A program made the position numbers and the translations under genes. This document shows, piece after piece, positions 16,987 to 25,160 of a DNA stretch of 64,000 nt. Origin of the DNA: Anaerolineaceae bacterium (lineage in GTDB: Bacteria > Chloroflexota > Anaerolineae > Anaerolineales > Villigracilaceae). The notes under the pieces are model-generated. The model did no database searches, was not told where the DNA came from, and saw only the letters and a list, made by a program, of their open reading frames with translations. Where the stretch lies: contig WOUS01000004.1 of NCBI GenBank assembly GCA_009772985.1, positions 1 through 64,000 on the forward strand, given 5' to 3'. Positions within the stretch are counted from its first letter, which is position 1. The number at the start of each line of letters is the position of its first letter.

Positions 16987-18678
16987 TTAGGATGGTTTTA
17001 GCTGCCAGCGTCCATCATTGTAGGTGGCAATGTCTTTTATGGTTTCAATAATTTGCGACACTCTGAACACTGTACCAGTGGGAATACTTGATACAAGTAG
17101 GCAATTCATTATCTCGTAAGTTTCTGCGCCATTCTTGCGGCTACTCAAAAAATCTTTTATTGCTATTAAAAGTTCTTTTTCTGAATAACCAAAAGCAATT
17201 TGCTGACGAAACTCTTGCATTTGTTTCCGGCAAGTTATCACGAAATCGGTTTTTAATGCGTTTTTTCGGGTATCTTGAACTACAGAACGTGCGGAATATT
17301 CGAGGGGGGTTATTTCCTTAATTTTAAATCCTGCCGCCAATAACGTATTAAGAAGGGAGAGCCACGTTTCATCATCCAAACTATTAAAGGCGATTGAAGC
17401 ATATCCATCTAGTTTGAGAACTCGCCACATCTCGCCAAATGCAATTTTGAGTCTTTGTTCGTAATCCTTTGCATTCTTTTGGCGAACTTTGGACTCGGAA
17501 ACTATGATTTCATTTTCTAAATCAAATTCATAGTTAAGCCATGAATTCCACATTAGGCTAAGTTCAAGATAAGGAATACGATTACCATGAGGCGGGTCGG
17601 TAAAAATATAATCTATAGAATTAGAATGAACGAGTGAAAGATCAGTGGCTGTTCCTTTGCTTACTAAGTAGCCAACTTGAGATTTTTCAAGTTCATCAAA
17701 AGATAAAAATTCTGTAGCAGAAACAGGAATTGCATAATTTACTTCCTGCTTGCCTTTCAAGATTCTTTTGAAACGATTTTCAAAACACCTCCAAACGTGA
17801 ATCTCGAAATGCTCTGGTGGTATCCAATAACCAATAACCCAACTTCCAACCTCTGCTTTTCCTTCACCGTTTCCGTTTGTACCATTTGATTTACCACGAC
17901 GGCGAATAACAAAAACCATATTACTAGATTGTGGGAGCATTGCGCTAAAGCAAAACTCCATTACAGATTTGATTTGCTCGTCTTTAATTTGGCGAATTTT
18001 CTCCAATAGTAGCGATAAATTTGAAAGAGCACGGGGAGTAAATAAATCACAAACGCGCATTCCTGCTTTTGCATTAATGCGGTAATTTTCGAGCAAGTAA
18101 TTGGTAGGATACCAACTTGCGGGGCGGGCTGGTTCTAATGCCGCAACCCTGTCAGTTTCGGAAGGCTTTTTTACTGTCTTAGAATTTCCACACGCTTTAC
18201 ATTCAACCCATATCTCATCAATTTGTTCCCCATTCCAAATAGTATGAGAGGCAATTGCTTGAGGATTTCCACATTTTGGGCAATTAGTTTGATAGAGGCT
18301 ATTGATTTCCTGCTCTACCTCTGAACGCAATGATTCAAATGTTTTCTTTAGAGCTTTTAAGTCTATGTGAGTAAGCCCCATTTTTGTTGAGACAATCGCA
18401 GTGGGGTTTATATCAATGCCTACAGCACGTCTATTTAATCTAATGCTTTCGGTTATAGTAACGCCTGACCCACAAAAAGGGTCAAGAACTATTTCGTTAG
18501 GTTTTGAATATTTTTCAATATAACGCGAAACAAGGTTATAAGGTTTTTTTGACCAATATTTGTGCATTGCATACATGCCAGTATAAGTCTCTGGCTGTTC
18601 GCCATCTCGCTTATCGGTCTTGGTAACTGTTTCTTGCTCTGATTCGAGAAATGAGAGTTGCGTTACAAGGTTAGTCAT
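16987..18678 (-). CDS. Site-specific DNA methyltransferase (amino-MTase) with zinc ribbon
   Basis: The 563-residue protein has the SAM-binding motif DPFCGSG at residues 66-72, after YAMHKYWSKKPYN, then a zinc ribbon (C133, C136, C160, C163), a long middle region that is probably the target-recognition domain, and the catalytic motif DPPHGN at 361-366. Motif I before IV with the recognition domain between resembles the alpha order. The DPPH variant of DPPY points to N6-adenine or N4-cytosine methylation. It protects host DNA against the endonuclease encoded just downstream. Confidence 0.85.
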   Translation of the reverse strand: MTNLVTQLSFLESEQETVTKTDKRDGEQPETYTGMYAMHKYWSKKPYNLVSRYIEKYSKPNEIVLDPFCGSGVTITESIRLNRRAVGIDINPTAIVSTKMGLTHIDLKALKKTFESLRSEVEQEINSLYQTNCPKCGNPQAIASHTIWNGEQIDEIWVECKACGNSKTVKKPSETDRVAALEPARPASWYPTNYLLENYRINAKAGMRVCDLFTPRALSNLSLLLEKIRQIKDEQIKSVMEFCFSAMLPQSSNMVFVIRRRGKSNGTNGNGEGKAEVGSWVIGYWIPPEHFEIHVWRCFENRFKRILKGKQEVNYAIPVSATEFLSFDELEKSQVGYLVSKGTATDLSLVHSNSIDYIFTDPPHGNRIPYLELSLMWNSWLNYEFDLENEIIVSESKVRQKNAKDYEQRLKIAFGEMWRVLKLDGYASIAFNSLDDETWLSLLNTLLAAGFKIKEITPLEYSARSVVQDTRKNALKTDFVITCRKQMQEFRQQIAFGYSEKELLIAIKDFLSSRKNGAETYEIMNCLLVSSIPTGTVFRVSQIIETIKDIATYNDGRWQLKPS

Positions 18679-18821
18679 GCTCTTATTTTACCCTACCTAT
18701 CTTTAATATTTACTTTTGCAAGGGGCGGCCCAACAGGGGTTATACGGCAACCGTATAGCGGCTTAAGACGACGCAAGGTAAGAACTTGCTTGTTAACAGT
18801 ATATCACTCCTGTCAATCCCT

Positions 18822-18862
18822 CCGCCCCGGGAAAAATTCTCTCCGGGGCGGGGTGTTTTTTA
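18822..18862 (+). terminator. Strong hairpin with T-run
   Basis: The stem CCGCCCCGG (18822-18830) with its complement at 18843-18851 and a 12-base loop is followed by GTGTTTTTTAG on the plus strand. No plus-strand gene precedes it. It sits 20 bases past the stop of the acyl-CoA dehydrogenase gene, so it may also stop minus-strand transcripts, though without a T-run on that side. Confidence 0.65.
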
Positions 18863-18870
18863 GGGAGCAA

Positions 18871-20013
18871 TCACAACCCCAAAATCTGCCGGGCGATGAC
18901 CAGGCGCTGGATCTCGTTCGTGCCTTCGCCGATGGCGCACAGGCGCTGGTCGCGGTACATGCGTTCCACCGCGTAGTCGCGGGTGTACCCGTATCCGCCG
19001 TGGATCTGGATGGCCTTGTAGCACACCCGCTCGGAGGCTTCGGTGGCGAAGAACTTGGCCATGGCGGCCTCCAGCGTGAAGCGCTGACCCTGCATCTTGA
19101 GCCAGGCGGCGCGGTTGACCAGCAGCCGCGCGGCGTCAATGTCGGTGGCCATTTCAGCGATCATCCATTGGATGGCCTGGAATTTGGCGATGGGCTGGCC
19201 GAACTGTTCGCGTTCCTTCGCGTATGCCACGGCTTTCTCGTACGCGCCCTGCGCCAGCCCGAGCGCCATGGCGGCGATGGCAACCCGCCCGGCGTCCAGC
19301 GTGGTCAGGAACTGCTTGAAGCCCTCGTTCTCTTTTCCGAGCAGGTTCCCGGCCGGGATGCGGCAATTCTCGAAGAACAATTCAGATGTGACCGAGCCTT
19401 TCAGCCCCATCTTCTTTTCGTCCCGCCCCGGCTTGAAGCCAGGCGTGCCTTTTTCGACGATAAACGCGGAGATGCCCTTCGTCCCTTTTTCCGGGTCAGT
19501 CTTGGCGGTGACGACCACCACGTCGGCGAGGGAGCCGTTCGTGATGAAGATCTTCTGGCCGTTGAGCACCCACTCGTCCCCCTCGCGGACGGCGCGCGTG
19601 CGCGTGGCCCCGGCGTCGGACCCGGCCTGCGGCTCGGTCAGGCCGAAGGCACCGATCTTCTCGCCGCTGAGCAGGGGCGGCAGGTATTTCAGTTTCTGCT
19701 CCTCGGTGCCGAACAGGTAGAGCGGCTCACAGCACAGCGACGTCTGCGCGTCCAGGATGATGGCCATCGTCCCGGAGACGCGGGCGATCTCCTCCAGCGC
19801 GATGACCTGGCCGAGGTAGTCGCCGCCGGAGCCGCCGTATTTCTCGTCGAAGGGCAGGCCGAAAATGCCCAGTTCGCCCATGCGCTTGAACAGGTCGGCG
19901 GGGAACTGGTCGGTGGCGTCTATCTCCTCGGCGCGCGGGGCGATCTCTTTTTCGGCGAAGTTCCGCACCATCTGGCGGAGCATTTTGTGTTCTTCGGTCA
20001 TCTGGAAATCCAT
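18871..20013 (-). CDS. Acyl-CoA dehydrogenase
   Basis: A 380-residue flavin dehydrogenase of the short/medium-chain family. It shows all three domains: the helical N-terminus (MDFQMTEEHKML), the beta domain with the FAD/substrate motif FGLTEPQAGSDAG near 125 and WVLNGQKIFITN, and the C-terminal helical domain with QIHGGYGYTRDYAVER. The catalytic base is expected at E363 in IGEGTNEIQ. It oxidises an acyl-CoA to the 2-enoyl-CoA, passing electrons to ETF. It ends the catabolic gene run on this strand. AGGAG precedes the chosen ATG. Confidence 0.94.
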   Translation of the reverse strand: MDFQMTEEHKMLRQMVRNFAEKEIAPRAEEIDATDQFPADLFKRMGELGIFGLPFDEKYGGSGGDYLGQVIALEEIARVSGTMAIILDAQTSLCCEPLYLFGTEEQKLKYLPPLLSGEKIGAFGLTEPQAGSDAGATRTRAVREGDEWVLNGQKIFITNGSLADVVVVTAKTDPEKGTKGISAFIVEKGTPGFKPGRDEKKMGLKGSVTSELFFENCRIPAGNLLGKENEGFKQFLTTLDAGRVAIAAMALGLAQGAYEKAVAYAKEREQFGQPIAKFQAIQWMIAEMATDIDAARLLVNRAAWLKMQGQRFTLEAAMAKFFATEASERVCYKAIQIHGGYGYTRDYAVERMYRDQRLCAIGEGTNEIQRLVIARQILGL

Positions 20014-20037
20014 GGCAATCTCCTGTAAAACGGTTTT

Positions 20038-20110
20038 ACCACAGAGCACACAGAGAACACAGAGTTAAAACCTTTTTGTTTTTCTCAGTGGACTCCGTGC
20101 TCTCTGTGGT
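20038..20110. repeat. Palindromic repeat (ACCACAGAG type)
   Basis: Imperfect inverted ends, ACCACAGAGCACACAGAG on the left and GTGCTCTCTGTGGT on the right, lie between the dehydrogenase start and the CoA-transferase B stop. Repeats with such ends are widespread in bacterial genomes. No coding function. Confidence 0.75.
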
Positions 20111-20119
20111 GAAGAAGCA

Positions 20120-20896
20120 CTACTTTCCAATCACCATCCCGCGCGGGTCAATCTCGTGCAGGATGCGCAACTGCTCATCCGTCGGCTCGGCGGTGACGCC
20201 GATCTGCTCCGGGATGATGATCTCGAACTCGCTGGCTTCCCGGACCTGGTCCACGGTCGCGCCGGGGTGGAGCGCCAGCAGTTTCAGGCGTTTGGTGTCG
20301 TCATCGAAGCCGTAGACGCCCAACTGCGTGATGACGCGGTACGGGCCGGTGTCCGCCGGGAGGCCGGCGCGCTCGCGCGCTCCGGGTCCGGTCAGATAGC
20401 CGGGGGTGGTGATGAAATCCAGTTTGTTGACGAACGTCCGCTTGGATTGCTGGCGCAGGACGTAGATGGCGCGCCAGACGAACGAGCCGACATCGTTCGC
20501 GCCGCCGCTGCCGGGCAGGCGCGCTTTCGGGTGCGCCCAGTCGCCGATGACGGTGGTGTTGATGTTGCCGTAGCAGTCCATCGCCGCGCCGCCCAGGAAG
20601 CCGTAGTCCACGTAACCGGCCTGGGAGGCCGACATGACCTCGTGCAGGGACGAGGCCCCCGAGGCTTTGTAATAGGTGCGCGAGTCGCCCACCGAGATGG
20701 GCAGCGCCGGGACGCGCGGCCCGATGCCGCCCGCCTCGAAGATGATGAGCAGGCCGGGCGCGTGCGTGCGCTGGGCCAGCATCCCCACCACCACCGGGAA
20801 GCCGGTGCCGACGAAGGCCGAGCGGCCGTCTTCGATGAAACCGGCGGCCACGCAGGCCAGGAGTTCGGTCAGGTTGTAACGCGGTTGGCCGGTCAT
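20120..20896 (-). CDS. CoA-transferase family I, subunit B (GctB/IpdB-like)
   Basis: A 258-residue beta-type subunit with an N-terminal helix (TELLACVAAGFIEDG), the central glycine-rich FVGTGFPVV and the segment IIFEAGGIG, in which E54 matches the position of the catalytic Glu of glutaconate CoA-transferase. It overlaps the subunit A gene by four bases (ATGA), so the two are translated together. Substrate is unknown; family members move CoA between acids or, in the IpdAB type, hydrolyse a ring of steroid origin. The surrounding dehydrogenases, thiolase and OB-fold protein are compatible with either. Confidence 0.88.
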   Translation of the reverse strand: MTGQPRYNLTELLACVAAGFIEDGRSAFVGTGFPVVVGMLAQRTHAPGLLIIFEAGGIGPRVPALPISVGDSRTYYKASGASSLHEVMSASQAGYVDYGFLGGAAMDCYGNINTTVIGDWAHPKARLPGSGGANDVGSFVWRAIYVLRQQSKRTFVNKLDFITTPGYLTGPGARERAGLPADTGPYRVITQLGVYGFDDDTKRLKLLALHPGATVDQVREASEFEIIIPEQIGVTAEPTDEQLRILHEIDPRGMVIGK

Positions 20897-21903
20897 GGCG
20901 CAGCCTCCCCGGTCGAAGGCGGCTGGAGATTCATGATGCGCTTCAGTTCTTCCATCCTGCGCTTGCCGCCGATCTTTTCCAGGTACGCGTCGTAGTCCGG
21001 CACGCCGAAGACGTACTCTTCGAAATATTTCTGCGTGCCTTCCGGCGTCTTGGAGACTTCGAGCCAGTGGGCGATGTGCTCCTCGTCGAAGTAATACGTG
21101 ACCGGCATCTCGGTCGGGTGCGCGCCGAACGGGACCTCGATCACCGCGTCCACCAGATAGAACGGGATGGCGGTGCGCCACGGCTGGCGCTCGATCTCCT
21201 CGTGTTCGATGATTTTCTCGGTGGTGATGACGATGCGGCGGGCGGCGCGCGCCAGTTCGAAGTCTTCGATGATGATGCCGTCAATCTGGGCGTTGCCGAA
21301 CTTGTCACAGCGGTGGACGTGGAAGAGCGCCACGTCGGGATAACAGGCGGGGAGCAGGGCGATGGGTTTGCCGCTCCACGGGTCCTCGATGATCTTGGCG
21401 GAACTGTGTTTGATGGTGTCGGTGCCGAGCATGGAGCGCGCCGGGATGAACGGCACGCCCATCGAGGCGGCCAGGAAGCGCCACTGGTAGCCGGCGTTGC
21501 TGATCTCGCCGGTCACTTTGACCTGGCCGGTCTCGACGGCGCGGCGTCCGCATGGCGAGAGGCCGCGCAGTTCGTGGCCGAAGGCGTAGGCCACCTCCAC
21601 GCGGCTGACGCAGCCGCCGCCGATCATCAGGTCAATGTCGTGGACGGCGGTCTTGCCGAGCATGGTGATGTTGCGCTTGCGCTGGCGGATGATCTCGTAG
21701 ATGAGCGCCATTGGGATGCGGATGTGGCCGAAGCCGCCCATGGCAAGGATGCAGCCATCCGGCACGAACTTGCGCACCGCCTCCTGGACCGTGGTGCGCT
21801 TGTCCGTCATCGCGCGGCTCTTGTTCTCGCGCACCCAGCGGCGGTTCTCGTCGGGGTCGTGCCAGCCGATGAGTTCGCCGCTGTTTTCTATCGGATCACG
21901 CAT
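20893..21903 (-). CDS. CoA-transferase family I, subunit A (GctA/IpdA-like)
   Basis: The 336-residue alpha-type subunit has the glycine-rich ILAMGGFGHIRIP near residue 50, the GGGCVSRVEVAYAFGHE segment near 98-115, and a C-terminal half with VHRCDKFGNAQIDG. It pairs with the overlapping subunit B gene. An alternative start is the internal ATG 31 codons in (MTDKRTTVQEAVRKF), which matches the usual N-terminus better; the upstream part has a weaker ribosome site. Confidence 0.86.
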   Translation of the reverse strand: MRDPIENSGELIGWHDPDENRRWVRENKSRAMTDKRTTVQEAVRKFVPDGCILAMGGFGHIRIPMALIYEIIRQRKRNITMLGKTAVHDIDLMIGGGCVSRVEVAYAFGHELRGLSPCGRRAVETGQVKVTGEISNAGYQWRFLAASMGVPFIPARSMLGTDTIKHSSAKIIEDPWSGKPIALLPACYPDVALFHVHRCDKFGNAQIDGIIIEDFELARAARRIVITTEKIIEHEEIERQPWRTAIPFYLVDAVIEVPFGAHPTEMPVTYYFDEEHIAHWLEVSKTPEGTQKYFEEYVFGVPDYDAYLEKIGGKRRMEELKRIMNLQPPSTGEAAP

Positions 21904-21921
21904 GTGAGTTTCTCCGTTTCA

Positions 21922-21947
21922 CCCCTCTCCCGGTTTCGGGAGAGGGG
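21922..21947. repeat. Palindromic repeat (CCCCTCTCCC type)
   Basis: A perfect 11-base stem (CCCCTCTCCCG at 21922-21932 with its complement) and a GTTT loop is flanked by GGGGGTGAGGG. It lies between the OB-fold gene and the CoA-transferase A gene. Another copy of the same family is inside the nine-heme cytochrome gene at 53381-53420. Confidence 0.8.
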
Positions 21948-21960
21948 ATGGGGGTGAGGG

Positions 21961-22503
21961 CTAATCCACCAAATTGAAATAAATATCCGTCGGCTTGAGT
22001 TTGGCGTTGCGCAGGAAGCGCCCCTTGACCTTTTTGCCGATCCAGTCGAGGCTGGCCCCGTCCGGGTCCGCGCCGATGAGGCGCGCCAGGAAGAGCGTGT
22101 CGCAGCCCTCGAATTCGACGAGGATGAGGATGTACGGACATTCCGGCAGGAAGGCCTCCGACCCGAAGTGGCAGACGGTGAAGGCGTGGATCTTCCCCTC
22201 GGGGACGATCTCGACCCACTCGTTTTCTGTGCCCGAGTACATGTCGTGGCCGCGCGGGTTGGGGTAGGTGTAGCCGCTCTTCGGGTTGCGGCTGACGATG
22301 AAGCGTCCGTTCGCCAGGGCGGCGAAGAAGGGCGAGTCCTGGCCGTAGGAATAGTTGTAGTCAATCGCGTACGGCTGCTTGATGACGATGGGCGACATCT
22401 CCTTCAGCATGGACAGGTCGTCGCCGGTCGGGAACGGCACGCTGAACACCACCGTCCCTTGCAGGGTATCTTCGATGCGCTGGGAAATTTCCTTCTTGGT
22501 CAT
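21961..22503 (-). CDS. DUF35 OB-fold thiolase partner protein
   Basis: A 180-residue protein of the OB-fold/acyl-CoA-associated family usually encoded next to SCP2-type thiolases, which it stabilises or complexes. The C-terminal OB fold is visible (VEIVPEGKIHAFTVCHFGSE, ILILVEFEGCDTLFLARL, GKKVKGRF). The zinc ribbon normally found before it lacks its Cys residues here: the region SRNPKSGYTYPNPRG has none. Start at 22503 (MTKKEIS), 11 bases after the thiolase stop. Confidence 0.85.
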   Translation of the reverse strand: MTKKEISQRIEDTLQGTVVFSVPFPTGDDLSMLKEMSPIVIKQPYAIDYNYSYGQDSPFFAALANGRFIVSRNPKSGYTYPNPRGHDMYSGTENEWVEIVPEGKIHAFTVCHFGSEAFLPECPYILILVEFEGCDTLFLARLIGADPDGASLDWIGKKVKGRFLRNAKLKPTDIYFNLVD

Positions 22504-22513
22504 CTCTGCTCTC

Positions 22514-23872
22514 CTACTTTTCGTTTTCCAGGACGCTGACCGTGACGTACGTGCCGGTCCCGGCGTGCGAATGGATGACGCCCCGGTGCGCGTTCTGGAC
22601 CTGGAGGGCCGGGTCGCCAAAATGCTTGCCGATCGTCCCCTGCAACTGCCAGAAGGCGAACACGCCCTGCATCAACCCGGTCGCGCCGACGGGATGTCCG
22701 CAGGCGATCAGTCCGCCGGAGGGGTTGACCGGGCAGACCGGCTTTTCGGCCAGTTTCAGGCCGTAGTCAATGCCGGGCATGAACGTCTTGCCGCTGGTGG
22801 CAAACGGTCCGCCCTCGCCGTAGCGGCACAGTCCCATGTCTTCGTAGGTCTGGATCTCGGACGAGGTGTAGGCGTCGTGCAGTTCGACGAAATCAATTTC
22901 CTTGAGCGGATCGGTGATGCCGGCGTTCTTGTAGGCTTCGCGCGAGGCCATGCGCCCGGCGCGGAAGGAGTGCACGCCGGGATAGCGGAATCCCTTGGCC
23001 CACAAATCCTTGTAGTAGGCGCGGGCGTCGTCGCTTTGCTCGTTGGGCAGGGCGTTGTACTTGTAGAAATCGTCGAATGACTGGTGCGGACGGTCGGCCA
23101 TGCGCATGGCGTCGGTGCCGCGCCCGATCCCGGTCACGCGGACGCGCGGCAGGCGGCGGCCGGAGGCCTTCTCCAGTTTCGCCAGTCCCTCCTCCGAGCA
23201 GAGGATGGCAGCCGCGGCCCCGTCGCTCATCACGCAGATGTCGTTGCGGGTCAGCGGCCAGGCCACCATTGGAGCGGAGCGCACGTCCTGGATGGTCAGC
23301 CGCTGGCGTTTCTGGGCGTACGGGTTGTGGTAGGCGTTGATGTGGTTCTTGACCGACACGTGCGCCAACTGCTCGACCGTCGTCCCGAACTCGACCATGT
23401 GGCGGGTGACCATCATGGCGTAGTAGCCGGAGTAGAATCCGCCGACGGGGTAGTCCATCGTGACGTCCGAGGCGTGGGCGATGAATTCGTTGCCCTTCCA
23501 GGTCTCGACGTGGCTCATCTGCTCGAAGCCGTAGGCCAGGCAGACATCCATGTAGCCGGAGGCGACGGCCTTCCAGCCCTCCTGCAGGCAGATGCCGCCG
23601 GTCGCGCCGCCGCCTTCCACGCGGTGGGACGGCTTGGGGATCATGCCGAGGTAATCCTGCGCCATGATGCCGGCCATGAGTTGGCGGGTGAAATGGTCGG
23701 AGAAGTACGAGGCCACCGTCCCGTCCACCAGTTCGAAGAACTGCGGATGCTCGATGCCGATGTCGGCCAGGGTGTAATCGTAGGCCTCTTTTACCATGCC
23801 GACGAAGGTCTTGTCGGGGCGGGCCTTGGCAAATTTGGAAACTCCTCCTGAAACAATGTAAACTGGTCGCAT
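22514..23872 (-). CDS. SCP2-type thiolase (acyl-CoA acetyltransferase)
   Basis: A 452-residue thiolase. The nucleophilic Cys is C95 in GGICLQEG, and the other active-site motifs are ELHDAYTSSE (His near 331) and CGHPVGATG near 390. It lacks the long loop of degradative thiolases and resembles the SCP-2/DUF35-linked type. It would cleave a 3-ketoacyl-CoA or condense acyl-CoAs. An OB-fold partner gene is immediately downstream, a close acyl-CoA dehydrogenase upstream. Confidence 0.92.
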   Translation of the reverse strand: MRPVYIVSGGVSKFAKARPDKTFVGMVKEAYDYTLADIGIEHPQFFELVDGTVASYFSDHFTRQLMAGIMAQDYLGMIPKPSHRVEGGGATGGICLQEGWKAVASGYMDVCLAYGFEQMSHVETWKGNEFIAHASDVTMDYPVGGFYSGYYAMMVTRHMVEFGTTVEQLAHVSVKNHINAYHNPYAQKRQRLTIQDVRSAPMVAWPLTRNDICVMSDGAAAAILCSEEGLAKLEKASGRRLPRVRVTGIGRGTDAMRMADRPHQSFDDFYKYNALPNEQSDDARAYYKDLWAKGFRYPGVHSFRAGRMASREAYKNAGITDPLKEIDFVELHDAYTSSEIQTYEDMGLCRYGEGGPFATSGKTFMPGIDYGLKLAEKPVCPVNPSGGLIACGHPVGATGLMQGVFAFWQLQGTIGKHFGDPALQVQNAHRGVIHSHAGTGTYVTVSVLENEK

Positions 23873-23927
23873 GAACTTATCTCCTTTTCAAAATGATGTA
23901 GCGCAAAATGACATTTTGCGTTACGGT

Positions 23928-25085
23928 TTACGCAAACTCCTTCAAAATCTCCCGCGCGATGATCATCCGCTGGATCTCGCTCGTCCCTTCGTAAATGGAT
24001 GTCACCCGCACATCGCGGGCGTAGCGTTCCAGCGGGAACTCGCGCGAGTAGCCGTATCCGCCGAGCATCTGGATGGCGGCGTAGCAGGCGCGGTTGGCGG
24101 CCTCGGCGGCGAACAGTTTCGCCATTGACGCTTCTTTTGCATACGCCTTGCCCTGGTCCTTGCGGCAGGAGGCGTTCATCAGCAGCAGGCGTGCCGCCTC
24201 GAGTTCCGTGTACGAGTCGGCGATCATCCACTGGATGGCCTCGAACTCGGTGATCTTCTTGTTGAATTGCACCCTTTCTCGGGCGTAGCGCGTGGCGTAG
24301 TCCATGGCGGCCAGCCCCACCCCGAGCGCCAGCGACCCGATGCCGATGCGCCCCCCGGCGAGTTCCGCCGTCGCCACGCGCAGGCCGCCGTTCAGTTTGC
24401 CCATCAACGCATCCTTCGGGACGCGGCACTCCTCGAAAACAACCTCGTGCGTGGCGGAGGCGCACTGTCCCATCTTCTCCTCGGCGCGGCCGACGGTCAG
24501 GCCTTTCGCCCCGCCCTCGACGAGGAAGCAGGAGATGCCCCTGCCTTTCGGCGCGGACTTGTCGGTCACAGCCCAGACGACGAACACGCCCGCGTACGGC
24601 GCGCTGGTGATGAACATCTTGGACCCGTTCAGCACCCACTCATTCCCGTCCAGCCTTGCGGACGTGGTCATCGAGGCGGGGTCGGACCCGGCGCCTGATT
24701 CCGTTAAAGCGAAACTCCCGGCAGCGTACTCCCCGGAGCAGATCTTCGGGATGTAGGTCTTCTTCTGTTCCTCGGAGCCGACTGCTTCGATGACTTCGCA
24801 GACCAGGTTGTTGACCGACAGGGTGACGGCGGTGGAGGCGCAGGCGCGGGCCACCTCGGTCAGCGCGGCGCTGAAGGCCACCGTCCCGGCCTGGACGCCG
24901 CCGTATTCCTCCGCCACGGTCAGCCCCATGAAGTCCAGACCGGCGAGTTTTTTTAGGTTGCCCAGGAAGATGTCGCGGCCGCCCTCCTGGTCGAGGCGGG
25001 CAGCCACCGGGTCCAGTTCGGCGCGGGCGAACCGCCGGGCGGTCTCCTGGATGAGTTTCTGTTCAGAGGAAAGTTCAAAATCCAT
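23928..25085 (-). CDS. Acyl-CoA dehydrogenase
   Basis: A 385-residue enzyme with the FAD/substrate motif FALTESGAGSDP near 125, WVLNGSKMFITSAPYAG, the arginine-containing RERVQFNKKITEF, QMLGGYGYSREFPLER and the catalytic Glu E366 in IYEGTSEIQ. It oxidises an acyl-CoA thioester with ETF as acceptor. It is the second of three paralogues in the window, differing enough to serve another chain length or a branched acyl group. It precedes the thiolase by 55 bases. Confidence 0.94.
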   Translation of the reverse strand: MDFELSSEQKLIQETARRFARAELDPVAARLDQEGGRDIFLGNLKKLAGLDFMGLTVAEEYGGVQAGTVAFSAALTEVARACASTAVTLSVNNLVCEVIEAVGSEEQKKTYIPKICSGEYAAGSFALTESGAGSDPASMTTSARLDGNEWVLNGSKMFITSAPYAGVFVVWAVTDKSAPKGRGISCFLVEGGAKGLTVGRAEEKMGQCASATHEVVFEECRVPKDALMGKLNGGLRVATAELAGGRIGIGSLALGVGLAAMDYATRYARERVQFNKKITEFEAIQWMIADSYTELEAARLLLMNASCRKDQGKAYAKEASMAKLFAAEAANRACYAAIQMLGGYGYSREFPLERYARDVRVTSIYEGTSEIQRMIIAREILKEFA

Positions 25086-25104
25086 GGTTTATATCCAAGT
25101 TCTC

Positions 25105-25157
25105 GTAGGGCGGTTTTCCATAGCCGCCGCCGATGGCGGGTACGAAACCCGCCCTAC
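25105..25157. repeat. Short inverted repeat between the mutase and dehydrogenase genes
   Basis: The arms GTAGGGCGG-TTT and AAACCCGCCCTAC (one mismatch) enclose about 28 bases. It ends four bases before the mutase stop codon. Hairpin ends like this recur elsewhere in the window, for example in the 80-base element at 50198. Confidence 0.65.
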
Positions 25158-25160
25158 AGA

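Larger units (their letters stand above)
15841..18734. other. Restriction-modification islet with short inverted ends
   Basis: The two R-M genes lie between GTTGGGCCG (15841-15849) and its exact complement CGGCCCAAC (18726-18734). These 9 bases contain the GTTRRRY / RYYYAAC core seen in integron attC sites, but I could not fold a full attC at either end. The islet is clearly AT-richer than its flanks and abuts a truncated hicA. A second hairpin (TATACGG, CAA, CCGTATA) follows at 18740-18757. Mobility is inferred. Confidence 0.45.

Noticed and set aside
15790..18760. Complete integron attC sites at the R-M islet ends
   Set aside because: Only the 7-9 base cores match; I could not find the paired RYYYAAC and GTTRRRY with an imperfect palindrome between them at either end.
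20120..21181. Longer version of CoA-transferase subunit B
   Set aside because: The first 95 residues are an out-of-frame reading of subunit A; the family start and ATGA overlap fix the ATG at 20896.
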